Source of the DNA: Dactylellina haptotyla
Taxonomy: Eukaryota > Ascomycota > Orbiliomycetes > Orbiliales > Orbiliaceae
DNA: 64,000 nucleotides
Direction: 5' to 3'
Assembly: GCA_031310005.1 (NCBI GenBank)
Contig: CM062382.1
Span: forward strand, 2,170,001 to 2,234,000
Shown here: positions 1 through 10,866 of the stretch, in pieces
Position numbering within the stretch: the first letter of the stretch is position 1
Layout of the letters: each line of letters starts with the position of its first letter
Notes under the pieces: model-generated
Seen by the model: the letters and a program-made list of their open reading frames with translations, nothing else
The model's database searches: none
What the model was told of the DNA's origin: nothing
Translations under genes and position numbers: made by a program

Positions 1-1244
1 GAATTATCTAACACATATACGACAGAACGATGTCAACGGCCCACTTGGCGACTTGCTGGAAATGCAGTGCGTCTGGTATATCACAGAAGATGGCGAGTCT
101 TACGTGCGACAAGGGAAATTCGGCTTGGCACTCAAGCGGTTCCACGCCATCTACAAGATTTTCGAAGACTGGACAGACGATCAGTTTGATTTCCATTCCT
201 TCTCGCTTAGAAAAGGTATGATTCGGGCATATATCGAGATGGTTAGATGGGAGGACAGCCTATGGTCGCACCCATTCTTCAGACGTGCTGCCATCAATGC
301 AATCAAAATCTACCTGCTGCTCAATGACAAGCCTCATTTGGCGCATGGCTCGCTAGCCAATGGAAACGGAGAGGATGCGGTCGACTTTGAGAGCTTGAGC
401 ACCGCAGACCGAAAGAAGGCGATGAAGAAAGCGAAGAGAGAGGCGCAGAAGCAGGAGAAGGCTGCTGCAGAGGCTGCTGCGAAGGCTAAAGATGAGAGGA
501 AAGGTGGAGAGGAGAAGAAGCAGGACGACGATCCACTGGGCGCCAAGTTGGCGCAGACGACCGAGCCACTAGAGAAGGCTTTGATGTGGTTGAAACCTTT
601 GTTGGAATTATCGCCGTCGTTTTTTGAGGGTCAGACGGCTGGTTTCGATATTTACATGAAGAGGAGTGAGTATAAATCGCGCCATAGACTAAAAACTACC
701 CGCTAATCTATCACTACAGAGAAATATCTCCTCGCGCTAAAGTGTCTACTTGCAGCGCATAACATCGCTCCTGAAGACCCCATTGTCCACGAGCAGATTG
801 CCAGGTTCCAAATATTTTGTAAGTTCAGCTCATAGTTACAGTTGGAGGAAGCACCACTAACCTACGACAGTGAACTCGAACCCTGAACTTTCACCCACCG
901 TTAAAACTATAATAGACGAGACCTTCACTATTGCACCTAAGGAGAGCACACTCGCGCAGTTCAATGAAACGTACCTATCATCGAATGTCGACAGCGCGAA
1001 AGCAGCGTTTTCCGTCATCAAGACCCGACAGGCGCTAGCCGGTGCGGAGGGATCGAAATCCGACAGCGAAGGAACAGACTCTGAGACCTTGCTGTTCGAG
1101 GCATTGAAGAAGGATGGAACAACGCTAAAGGATGCGGTCGAAGGATTGGCCATGTTGAAGGAGATGAAGGGCGAAGTTGGAACCTACGTCGAAGAGGCTA
1201 GGAAGAGGTGGCCAATTGCGAATGTATTCGCTGCGAAGGCGTAA
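1..1244 (+). CDS. NAA15: N-terminal acetyltransferase A auxiliary subunit NAA15/Nat1 (C-terminal part, 5' truncated)
   Basis: The gene enters from the left edge; its first complete codon starts at base 2. Exons are 1-665, 720-818 and 871-1244, with introns of 54 bp (GTGAGT...CAG) and 52 bp (GTAAGT...CAG), ending in TAA. The protein shows the NAA15 family signature: LLEMQCVWYITEDGESY, then DDQFDFHSFSLRKGMIRAY, then a HPFFRRAAINAIKIYL helix pair. A Lys/Glu/Ala-rich charged stretch (about bases 400-530) follows, then a C-terminal helical block. NAA15 is a TPR/HEAT-like ribosome-bound scaffold that positions the catalytic subunit NAA10 to acetylate nascent N-termini in the cytosol. The N-terminal TPRs lie outside the window. 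Family assignment is strong; splice sites are inferred from frame and consensus. Confidence 0.9.
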
Positions 1245-2078
1245 GTTGCGACACAGACGATGAGTGGCAAGGACGCGAGGTTGTGTATGAAGCTTTTTGT
1301 GCAAGAGCTATGAAGCAGACGAGACGAGATGATGAGACTCCATACTTCTTGGTATATACTTATAACCGATTTATCATTCCTTTTTTTATTTTTCAAAATC
1401 CTTGGTTTTTCTACTTGGTTAAAAAGAACTCTCCTACATTACCTCGAACTAACCTTTCTTCCAAACTTGTTTTCGCTTTTACTCTTTTTATTTTGCATCA
1501 TCGTGATATTTCAGATATCCGGATGGGAAACACTTTTTTATATTGCTTTCTTTCTATACTTTCATCCGACGACGAAAAGCAAATCTTCAGAAAAGTGTAT
1601 TAATCGATTGAAGTCGAGATTACAAACCAGAAATACACCAAATCATATTTTTCTCCAGTGCAGTCTTTACCAAATGAGGATCACTTTACGAGGGCCAGAG
1701 GGGCTAAGCAAGATGTATAGCCATTTGAAGGCAGACCGTATAGATGTCTATTGATTCAGGTAGATACTCGCCAGTTCCTTGCACAAGTATGTATAGAATT
1801 TGTCAAGTCTGTTTACAGAATAATAATGGAATACGGTGACCGTATGGTCAGGTACAATCGCAATATTGGTAGCGATCAAGTGGAAACGAAAAGGTTACAA
1901 AACGCAGTGATAGTAGCGATGGTATCAGTCTGTGATGAAACTCAATTAAGCTCATCCAAGAATGTCAAAACGAGAAAAGTTAAAAACAAAAAAAGGGCTT
2001 CATCGAAAGAAGAAAAAAATCTCTCATCGGGTGGTAATCACACCACCCCCCAAAAAAGTATATAGAGGCCAGCAGACC
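1245..2078. other. Convergent intergenic region
   Basis: AT-rich 3' flank between the NAA15 stop and the stop of the next gene on the minus strand. Overlapping open frames here (for example 1329-1754) have no protein-like composition, and I see no gene. Confidence 0.6.
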
Positions 2079-3326
2079 TCAAAAGACGCCAACGCGATCA
2101 GCGACTGGCATGACCCACGGGTTCACATATCCGCCACTCTCGATCATGTATTCTTCTTTGCTGAATAGCCCTTCATCGCTGCTCATACCCCCGGGATCGA
2201 TCTCGTCTAAGAAATCCACGCCATCGTCTTCCCAATGTACGCCTCCCCCGCGGTTCTCCACACGATCCGACAGTGACAAATGATCAAAGATAGGATTGTT
2301 GATTTCATGCGACGGGATGGCGCTGTAGCGCTCCCAATCAGTGTCTTCGTCGTCAGATGAGAGCATTTCACGCCAGTTCACGGTTTCGACGTTATGCTCG
2401 TGGGGGATGAGGCGATCGTAGGCGAAACGCTCGTCCTCGTGGATCACCCCGGTGGTCACGCCGACCTCATCGCAAAGAGCGGTTACGAGGTCGGCGTCGC
2501 AGCCACGGAAGTGCACGCGCAGCGTGGCGGGCTGGATGAGGGTTACCGGGAGTTCGCCGAGGGCGGAAAGCCTGCGAAGGTCCTGGTAGACGCGGGAGAT
2601 GTCGCGCATGGCGTCGTTGAGCTCGACATCGAGTTCATCCATGAAGCCGCCGCGAGAGTTGTCGAGGCAGGTGTAGCCGACGGGGTCGGACTCGGACATG
2701 CAGGTGAATTTAGGAGTGAGGTGGAAGTCGATGTAGGCGCCGGGTGCAAGGCGGTCGGTGTTGGCTGCAGCGAGGTGCATCTTGATCTGGCCGCGGACGT
2801 ATGTGTTGGTGTTTGAGGAGCGGCGCTTGGAGGCGTAGTAGCTCATGTCTTTGCCGGAGAGGACAAAGGCGCGCATGGCGGCGGAGACCTGCTGGACGAC
2901 TTGGGCTGGGGCGGTGGTGTGCGAGAAGTAACGTGCATTACCGCCGAGGGAGTAGCCGTTCACGGAGCGCGGAAGGGCGCCCATGAGTTTGGGCCGCAGG
3001 GTGGATGCGAAAGGGGTCGTCTTTGTGATCTTGGAGACGGCGGTGCGGACGGGCGTCTTGGGAGCGGCGCCGGCTCCGCCATATCGATAGGTGGTGTAGT
3101 TTCTGGAGAAGTTCTGGTGGCCGTTGGAGGCACGATGGAGCTGTTGCTGCTGACGGATGCGAGCGGCCGGCTGCTGGATACGCTGTGAATTACGGGCGAG
3201 GGCCGGTTCGATAGAGGCGAGGTCGTGTCCGGCCTGCGGAAGCCTGTCTCGAACGACGGCGATGCCCTTCTTCACAACGGCTCGCAGCGCCCTGATGGCC
3301 GTCGGGATGACCATGTTGGCTGCCAT
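2079..3326 (-). CDS. Conserved fungal protein of unknown function, acidic C-terminus
   Basis: A single-exon frame of 415 residues with start ATG at 3324-3326 (an internal Met follows four codons later) and stop TGA at 2079-2081. The N-terminus is basic and Arg/Ala-rich without acidic residues over about 35 positions, followed by a Gln/Asn/Arg-rich low-complexity part (residues 35-80). The central part (about 130-300) looks folded, and the last 100 residues are strongly acidic (SSDDEDTDWE and similar). I recall similar fungal proteins being labelled 'casein kinase II beta 2 subunit', but no CK2-beta zinc-binding cysteine quartet is visible, so that label is doubtful. The basic, acid-free start could be a mitochondrial or nuclear targeting region. 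Function unknown. The G+C-rich codon use gives long antisense shadow frames. Confidence 0.8.
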   Translation of the reverse strand: MAANMVIPTAIRALRAVVKKGIAVVRDRLPQAGHDLASIEPALARNSQRIQQPAARIRQQQQLHRASNGHQNFSRNYTTYRYGGAGAAPKTPVRTAVSKITKTTPFASTLRPKLMGALPRSVNGYSLGGNARYFSHTTAPAQVVQQVSAAMRAFVLSGKDMSYYASKRRSSNTNTYVRGQIKMHLAAANTDRLAPGAYIDFHLTPKFTCMSESDPVGYTCLDNSRGGFMDELDVELNDAMRDISRVYQDLRRLSALGELPVTLIQPATLRVHFRGCDADLVTALCDEVGVTTGVIHEDERFAYDRLIPHEHNVETVNWREMLSSDDEDTDWERYSAIPSHEINNPIFDHLSLSDRVENRGGGVHWEDDGVDFLDEIDPGGMSSDEGLFSKEEYMIESGGYVNPWVMPVADRVGVF

Positions 3327-5484
3327 GCCGGTGAGAGAGGAGAGGAGTCTCCGAGCGGTTCAACTGTGTACGGGGTTAGTCCATCAGCGGGAGAATATTC
3401 CAATACGGGAGGATATATGTAAATATATACAAAAGAGGAGTAGAAGGGGTTCGGAACTCACAGGAGATAATAAGTCGGGTGCTGAATAAGAAGAAGGGGA
3501 GGAAGAGGAAGAGATGACGAGGCACAGCGCCGGACAATGCGTCTTTGCCTCAGCCCCGTCCGCCTCACAACGCAGCGTGTTGGGCCTGACGTCGGGCCGT
3601 GTTGTGTTTTCGAAAAGGGAAGGTTTGACGACGGGCGGTTTTGTGCGCCGAGATTTATTTCTTTATTTATTTCTTTCGTTCTTTCTCTTCCCTCATCTCT
3701 TCGTTCTTCACTTCCTCTTCATCCTTCTCTTCGACACCAACGTCGGGGAGTTAGAACAATACGGTATGTTGCACTCCCTCTCTTTCTTGTTATTATGCAT
3801 CCTTATGTTATGTGATGATAAATCTTTTCAATTGAACAATCCAACTCCTATCTTTCCTGAGGACTTGAAAAGAAATGCTCTAGAATTACCCTGATCGTGC
3901 ATACGCATACACGCTCTCTGTCCCTACATCTGCACACGCTCGCAATTGATGTGCACATGCTAACAGAGACATCAGTGACAGGTGTAGGCTTCGTAATGTA
4001 GTCAACTGGGCAATTGGCCCCTCCGCACGCGTAGGCTCTTCTCAGGCAAGTCCCATCTGCATCCTCCTCTCGCTCAGTCCCAAATTATATGCCCATAAAA
4101 TATTCTTCAAATGATGATTAAGGACACGACAATGTATTTATACATTTATTCTGTCGGAACACACATGTCGATTCCATGTTTTACACTTAAGTTTCAGCCT
4201 TGTCTGATCTCTTCTCCACACTTCTATTCCAATCGATTGAGAAAAGAATAAAATATTCTTGTCATTTCATTTGACTAACAATGTTATCCTTTGGGAGGAA
4301 TACAGGTAAATACAATACACGCATACCCTCTCCATCCCGTGCACACTCGCGGATACGCATCGGTCCACATGAGGAAAACTTGAACGAACGGGCGGACAGT
4401 ATGCCACCACCCCCACTTTAATTAGAGGAGCCGTCTGTCCACCAATGTACAAATCGGACGGGCCGGGTAGGGCGGCAGTTGGTGAGATCTCGTCAGCTGA
4501 TCAGACATCGAACGTATCCGCGACGTGTATAAGGGCATGCTGCCAACTTCGCTATGCACAGGTGCTGATGGTAGCAACAGTAGTATTAGTAGTAGGCTCT
4601 GTAGTTTCCCCGCCTGCGTTCTATAATTATATGGTATGTATACATCCAATAAGCTTCTTTTTTTGCTCCTGCCCACTGTATATTTGCGAAGCCTTTTTAC
4701 GGTTTCATGTTGAAATGATGATATTTTTTGCTATTCACACTGTTTGATGACCCTCTACGGGGTTGATGAAACGGTAAACAAAAATCTGATTTAATGAGGT
4801 AAGCCATCCAACTCCATACTCTACCGCTTTATCGCCTGCTAACGTTCAATCTAGCCTGATCAACATATCTCCTCAAAGTTCATACATATCGCAGTTACTG
4901 TCACATCAGCTGTAGAAGAATGTTTGCTAACGAGTGGGTTGACACTTAAAGGTTCCCTCTCTCATATCCTTGATTAGCTGTATTTATCTTCCCTAAGGTA
5001 AGCTTTTATACCTCTCTTTATCTTTTACTTCCCCAATTCAATACAATGATGAACAAAAACACTGCGTTCTTACTCGAACGGGGTTTCGGCCTTGTTGAAG
5101 AAAACAACCATATCGAATTCACCTTGGAGAACTGATGTATTCCTATTTCTTAACTACTATTATCCCATTATCTGCTCGTTTCACGTTGGAAACACCAGCT
5201 GACACCTCAAAAAAGCCATCATAGGAACTCTAAAAGGTCTTATATTTAATAATACCCAGAAGAAGAATATGAGGAGGAAGAAGGTTCCATTCATTCTAAT
5301 TAGAAGCGGACGTGCTTGTAGACAGTAGTTGTCTCTTTTATTCAAAATATATATTTATAATTTCCTCAAAAGAAATGCCGCTATGTAACGCCGGTACCCA
5401 TTGTAGAGTGTAACAGAACTGTAAACCGTAGCTATTATGCCTCTTTCTCTGTATCATCGTAGTCCAACCGTGTCGCGAACCTAT
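3327..5484. other. Gene-free intergenic region, 2.2 kb
   Basis: Upstream flank of the 2079-3326 gene and downstream flank of the 5485-6118 gene. It contains CT-rich tracts (about 3655-3735) typical of fungal promoters or leaders, and AT-rich sequence beyond 4700. Open frames of up to 126 codons have no coding character. Confidence 0.55.
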
Positions 5485-6118
5485 CTACTTCTGCACCGTC
5501 ATATCCTTATCGTTGAAGATGGAACCGTACATTTCTACACCAAAACTTCCATTAGTGATACACATAAGTAAGGACCAAGAGACCGAGACGTACGGGTGCT
5601 GAACTGCCTATCCTGTACCCTCTCCTCGATGTTCTGAATCTCCTCCAGCCCACGTTTTGTCAACCAAGCGGGCACACCGACCTCCGAGGAAGGCATGACG
5701 CTGACGCCGTTATTACCAGCGCTGCCAGACAAGGCAGCCAACGCAGGTCCCGATTGCCGTCTTCTAGCACCACCGGGGCTCGTCAGGTCGGTTTCGAGAT
5801 CCTGGAAGGTCGCAGACGCCGTGGACGCAGAAGTCTGGAGGGTGGGCGCGCCGGCACCGCTGACGCCGGCCGGGTACGATGTTGCTCCGATGGTACGCGA
5901 GGCGTATGGGGTGTTGTCCTGAGACTGAGGTGGGGTCTTGAGGTCTAGATGGGCGGGGAGGGAAGGGATGTGAGGGTTCGCGCTGGTGTTGACGGGCGTG
6001 GAGGGCGAGGACGGGGTGGAGGAGGTCATGTCCTCGTCGTCTGGTGCTCGTTAGCATTCGACACTGGTGGACCGCACGATGTAAGGAGAGGTGGAGTACC
6101 TGACATATTTCGCGACAT
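5485..6118 (-). CDS. Small unknown protein, Ser/Thr/Pro-rich (171 aa)
   Basis: Three exons on the minus strand: 6100-6118 (a 19-bp coding exon giving MSRNMS), 5594-6040, and 5485-5534. The introns are 6041-6099 (GTACTC, GCTAAC branch, CAG) and 5535-5593 (GTACGT, CACTAAT branch, TAG). The joined frame is 516 bp. Start choice: the ATG at 6116-6118 lies in CCACCATGT and runs in frame across both introns. Residues 10-110 are Ser/Thr/Pro-rich and probably disordered. A short helical segment follows (WLTKRGLEEIQNIEERVQDR, about 130-150), and the tail ends MYGSIFNDKDMTVQK. I do not recognise the family. It is head-to-head with the VPS37 gene over 242 bp. Confidence 0.68.
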
Positions 6119-6360
6119 GGTGGGCGGATGCTGTCTTCCCGTATCTTCGATGTCGATGCCGTGGAATTTCTGGCGTGAAGCGGTGGAGGGTTGGTTTCGA
6201 GGTGGTGGTGGTGGAGTCAGGACTTTGGAGCTTTATCCTGTCGAGCTGTGCGCTTTTGGAGCTTGGCCGTCGAAGCTCCCCGCCACTCCAACATCCCCAC
6301 CACCCCCATCACCATCACCACATCACCATCACCACCTTTATATACATACATACACACACG
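6119..6360. promoter_or_regulatory. Shared bidirectional promoter, unknown protein / VPS37
   Basis: Only 242 bp separate two divergent start codons, so both genes must share this promoter. It contains a CAC/CAT triplet tract at about 6297-6338, just upstream of a probable VPS37 leader. No specific factor site is claimed. Confidence 0.6.
6297..6338. repeat. CAC/CAT trinucleotide tract
   Basis: An imperfect run of CAC, CAT and ATC triplets in the VPS37 upstream region. It is non-coding and is a likely length-variable microsatellite. Confidence 0.7.
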
Positions 6361-7231
6361 ATGGCTACCTCGCCGCATTACCACAGCATCCCCCCGATCC
6401 CGCCGTATTACGATCCATCGTCGGGCATCCCTCCGCCTCCTCCACCAAAGCCAAACTCGAATAATGCCTCCCGCTCAGGCACGCCGTACAACCCCTCGCA
6501 GTTCGCCCCGCCGACGCCTTCACAGCATCAACAAGGCATGGGAGCTCCCGGCTACTCTCCGAACCCGGCTCCAGCAGAACTATTCATTCCCAGCATCCTC
6601 CAAGACAAGTCGTGCGTTCACTACCTCACATTTCTCACGAGATCCCGAACTTATATATGCACATAACTCACCATGAAACATACGTAATAGCCGCGACGAC
6701 CTCCTCCACATCCTGCACTCTCAGCACCTCCTCGATGCCCTCTACCTCGGCTACCACCCTTCATCCCCGCAGAACCTGGCAGCTCTAACTACCGCTCTCT
6801 CATCAAATACAGCCCACGCTCAACGTCTACAATCCCTCTCGGCAGCCGTGGACCATCAGCGTGCAACGACGTCATCAGCTCTACTCAAAACCAGACAACT
6901 GGAACGCTCGTGGCGCGAAAAGGAAAACGAAATGGACGTCGCACTAAATCGGTTTTCTGCACGGGCGTTACACGCACGTCTCGGCCAGGCTGTGGGGGAA
7001 GCCGATGCAGTTAGTAGAGCACTCGAGGAGAGCTTCCTAGAAGATGACGGGCTAGGTGACGCCGAGGGGGAGTATGGTGGCTCGGGCGGCGGGCACGCGG
7101 GCAAGGGCGTGAAAGCGAGTAAAGATGTGGATAACTTTGTGAAGAGTTACAGAGGAGTTAGAGCGCTGTATCATCTGAGGAAAGAGAGGAAGGAGCGGTG
7201 GGACGAGAACCGGGTTGGCGGGTGGAGGTAG
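6361..7231 (+). CDS. VPS37: ESCRT-I subunit VPS37 (Mod(r) domain)
   Basis: Two exons, 6361-6611 and 6691-7231, joined by a 79-bp intron (GTGCGT donor, TAATAG acceptor), give 263 residues. Residues 1-80 are Pro/Ser/Tyr-rich and disordered (several PPP and YxPS runs), as in fungal Vps37 proteins. From about residue 84 a helical Mod(r) domain begins (SRDDLLHILHSQHLLDALYL) with coiled-coil-like heptads (RQLERSWREKENEMDVALNR). It closes with the conserved C-terminal block YRGVRALYHLRKERKERWDE. Vps37 assembles with Vps23, Vps28 and Mvb12 into ESCRT-I, which sorts ubiquitinated cargo into multivesicular bodies and, in fungi, also serves ambient pH signalling. A Gly-rich insert (about 212-230) precedes the last helix. 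Confidence 0.88.
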
Positions 7232-7566
7232 TTTCTTTGTGTTTACAGAAGTATTTAGCGGTGAGCGTTTTCGGCGTATCCTCGTTGTTTAGCGGGTATT
7301 GGATTGTAATTGAATCTTCGAAGCGAGCTCAGATTATAAGAAATATGCGGATGATTAAACCGTACGCGTTATAAGACTTATTCTATGTTAATACCCTTTT
7401 GACTCTATTGGATTTGGAGATGGATATGGATGGATGCACTGAAACATTACACAAAACGCATGAATATATACGAGTGATACCAAGACTACGAGGCGTTTGG
7501 AAATAGCAATTAAGTTCAACTATATCTCAATGAATTCACACAAATCACACCATTCGGAAACTCCAT
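7232..7566. other. Convergent 3' intergenic region
   Basis: A 335-bp AT-rich gap between the VPS37 stop and the PARG stop. It probably holds overlapping 3' UTRs and polyadenylation signals. No gene seen. Confidence 0.6.
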
Positions 7567-9201
7567 TCAAACAACTTGTCCATCTAGAACTTTCCCGAAA
7601 ACTTCAAAATTACAACCTACGGGAGCGCCAGGATCGTAACAAGCAAACGTTACTTCTTTCCACCATCCCCCCCGGAACTCCGGTTCTCGTAGAATACTCA
7701 GGAATAGCTCCGCAACAGCCTTTTTCGGATTACCAAAAACACCGCACCCCAGAGCACCAAGAACAAGTCTTCGATGGCCGTTCAACCCCGCGATCCGTAG
7801 AGTTTGCCGTATTTTCAGCGCCATCAAGTTTCGTTCGTTGTCATTAGAGTACACTTGATCACCATTGGCCGCTGTTTTAGTGCCAGGATTTTGCAGGGCG
7901 GCGATAGTAATAACCCCGATTTCGGGAAGTGGCGGTCCCGGTAGCTGTGCATTATTTGCATCTTTTACGACTTTCTCCGCTTTGATAGCATCAATGATGG
8001 CTTGTGCCCTCTCTAAATTCTCATATACGCCAGGGTCTTCGGCGTCCGCAGGGTCTCCTGCTGCTAGTTTCTTGTAGATAGCGACAAACGGCGAGTATAT
8101 GCCCTCCGTCGCCGATAGAGGGTAGAAATCTTTCGGCAGAGTGTGCCAAAGCGTTGACCTAGTAGGTTACAGTGTTAGTGGCTACCTGACCTAACATTCG
8201 AAGTAAAGTATATACCTATGCATGATCGCCTCCTCTTGCGCGATGGAACCCCGTAGAAACCCTCCTACATGAAAAACGTCAGCAATTTACTTTTTTAGAA
8301 GCAGGTGAGTAAATGTTGTAGGTACATACCTCCCTTGTTATCCGCATTAGCAAGGTTTAGAATGACGATGCCATTATCAGGATGATACAAATCCGGCTCC
8401 GTATTTCCCTGCTTTCTCGCAATCTCCATTTGACTTTGTTCGAAATTATGGCGTTTGACCATGTCCTCAGCGCAGACGAGGGTGTCTTGGTTGACCACCC
8501 GGACCCTGCATCCAACTTTCCCTGCATCGGGGTCTCCAGCAGGTAGCCGATACCCAGGACAGTACGGCTGCCCAAGCGGCTTGACGTCGATTGCATTATA
8601 CAAGTATCCTTTGGCGCTTTCAGTGAACACCGCCCTTGAGATTTTATAGCATTCATCGACAACAACTTTGGCATTCTTTTTGTTCAGATTATACAATCTC
8701 TCTATGGTATTGTTAGTTTGGATGTTAAAAGAGCAATCAGGACCAAATTTCTCAGCGCAACTAACCGCGTCTCCCACCGGCAGCTCGTAACATCCTCGAT
8801 GTTCCCTGATAAAATATCGGCGTATCTATCATTTCAACGTCCGTGATTTCTGAGGAATCTTCTTCTATCTCTACACTCTCGTCCAGACGGTGTCTCCTGC
8901 CCTGATACGGGCCTCTTCTACTATCTCTCTCTCTGTCTCTGTCTCTATCTCTGTCTCGGTCCCGGTGACTCCTATGTCCTGAACCGGAACCAGAGCTATG
9001 GCGTGGGGAGGAATTGTGTCGGTGGGAACGAATAGCGCCGCCACCGCCACTACTCGACGAAGGTTCCCCGCGGCCGGGATTGCCACTGTTCTGACTGCTT
9101 GTGTGACTGCTACTCGATTCACCGCTGCGCCGGTTGCGAAACATGTCCATAATATTGAGCTGGACATATCGCTCCCCAGCAGGGATCTTGCCTTCCGGCA
9201 T
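7567..9201 (-). CDS. Microbial-type poly(ADP-ribose) glycohydrolase domain protein
   Basis: Four exons: 8766-9201, 8330-8701, 8216-8264 and 7567-8158. The introns are 64, 65 and 57 bp, with the first carrying a clear AACTAAC branch. The product is 482 residues. Residues 10-110 are low complexity: Ser/Gly/Arg-rich with an alternating Arg-Asp run (RDRDRDRDRDRERD), SR-protein-like. The rest matches the microbial-type PARG (DUF2263) fold. The catalytic signature GGG-x7-QEE lies at residues 269-281 (GGGFLRGSIAQEE), preceded by ILNLANAD and followed by HRSTL and, near the C-terminus, RLVLGALGCGVFGN, a macro-domain-like phosphate-binding loop. This family removes ADP-ribose from proteins. The signature is created only after splicing exons 2, 3 and 4, which supports the gene model. 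It is head-to-head with BNA7. Confidence 0.88.
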
Positions 9202-9897
9202 ATTGTCTGAGAGGGACGCTTCGTCCTGTTGGTAGGTTGATCGTCTATACGGTGAGAGAGAGCGAGATTCTACAGCGATTCTATTCGCGAATGCGCGGGC
9301 GAGAAGAAGCGACGGGCTATCGAACTATCAAGTTTGTGGTTTAAGGATGGAGGGAGATGGGAAGAAGTGCAAGGCAGACAGAATCATGGCGGGAGGAGTA
9401 ATAGTTCCGCGCCGACCTCCACTAAGGCGCAATAACTCGAGCACATAAGAAAGAACGGAACGAATAAAGAAAGAAAGAAAGAAAGAAAGAGAGGGGGAAG
9501 CGGACAGGGCTGGCGAGTTTGATCTTCTGAACGAATTTCCCTTGTTTGTTCGCGTCGACGGCGGCGAGTGTCGTCAAAGAAGACCCGAAATAGGTCCCGG
9601 GTGAGGTTCGAGGTGCTCCCGGTGAGACCATACCGGGTAAGTCAGCCCCCGGTTTGTGTCCGGGCACCGGGGAGGTTTTCCAACGTCGCGCAACACACAA
9701 AACCAAATTGGATTGTCTGCCGCCAGCGCATCCGACATGTTCAACTCGCAACATGCCGCTTTACCCCTCCCCCTCCTCTCTCTCCCCACCAGAACATCCC
9801 ATCTCTCACGAGAGCTGCCTCTCAGAATGATACAGGTCACTCAATCAAGTACTTGCGACTCCTTATAGCCCGTTCCCTCAAATTTCCGTCGCTCACC
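9202..9897. promoter_or_regulatory. Shared bidirectional promoter, PARG / BNA7
   Basis: 696 bp lie between the divergent start codons of an ADP-ribose hydrolase and an NAD-biosynthesis gene. It contains an AAAG microsatellite at 9466-9491 (a purine tract on the plus strand) and CT-rich leader-like sequence before BNA7 (about 9755-9800). No factor site is claimed. Confidence 0.6.
9466..9491. repeat. (AAAG)n microsatellite
   Basis: About six and a half uninterrupted AAAG units in the PARG/BNA7 intergenic region. Confidence 0.9.
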
Positions 9898-10866
9898 ATG
9901 CCAGGCTTCATCCTGTTCCGCGAGCCCTATGGCCCGCACCCGCTCCAGACGATGGACCTCCATCTACCAAGCTACAAGATGCGCACGCTGGATGACAAGA
10001 TGTGGATCATGTTAGACACTTCCCCTGGTTGAAACCATCGCTTTTACCAACTGACGAGGAAAGCTTCATCCATGGCGGCGCCTGGCGCGACCCTTCGAAC
10101 ACCAAATCGGATGCGACACAGCTGCTCCACGCTCTCATCCACACCCCTCAGAATACCACCCTCTGCGGCGCCACTCTAAACTACCGCCTCTCGCCGTCTA
10201 TCAAGTCTCCCGAGAACACGGCGAAACATCCAGACCATGTGGCCGATATTCTCGCAGCTATAACTTTCCTACAGCACCAGTACCAGTTCGGCCGGAACTA
10301 TATTCTCGTCGGCCACTCTGCCGGTGCCACGTTGGCGCTACAATCTCTCCGCTCGATATTCAACGGTAAGAATATCGAGTCCTCTATTCCCGCTGCGGAG
10401 ACGTTTCTCCCTGGCGGCCTACCCCGCGCCGTCGTCTGCACGGAAGGGATATACAACCTTCCGGATCTGGTGGACGAGTACCCGGATTATTCATCGTTTG
10501 TACGAAATGCATTCGGCCCGCCATCGCAGATGTGGTTCGATGCCAGTCCCGCTTGCCTTCCCGGGTGGAAGAGCGAGTACGACGGTAGGATCGTCGTTGT
10601 GCAGAGCACAGAGGACGAATTGCTGTCGTTGAGACAGGCGACGGGTTTCGTCAGAGTTCTGGAGGCTGAAGGGGTCAGAGTTGATGTGGAAATTGTAGGG
10701 GGGAGGCACGATGAAGTATTCAAGCGAGATGAGCTGGTGGGAATCGTGAGGAAAGTTCTTGGGGAGATGAAGGTAACAAAAAAATTCAAATCACTAATGA
10801 TAATCTGCTGACAATGCCTTTTCCCAGATGGACATGAAAGAACTAGCAGCTGCATTGGACTTCTAG
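9898..10866 (+). CDS. BNA7: Kynurenine formamidase (Bna7-type alpha/beta hydrolase)
   Basis: Three exons: 9898-10010, 10064-10772 and 10828-10866, giving 286 residues. The first intron (GTTAGA, CAACTGAC branch, AAG acceptor) is supported because splicing recreates the strand WIIFIHGGAW. That is the HGGAW oxyanion-hole motif (about residues 41-45) of kynurenine formamidases. The nucleophile elbow GHSAG puts the catalytic Ser near residue 123, and the probable catalytic His lies in GGRHDEVF near residue 253. The enzyme hydrolyses N-formyl-kynurenine to kynurenine and formate, the second step of tryptophan-to-NAD de novo synthesis in the cytosol. The last exon encodes only 12 residues. The frame is open upstream, but the ATG at 9898 lies in a good CACCATG context and fits the family's length. 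Confidence 0.9.

Noticed and set aside
2394-2816. 140-codon plus-strand frame opposite the 2079-3326 gene
   Set aside because: A Gly/Val/Ala-rich mirror of GC-rich sense codons.
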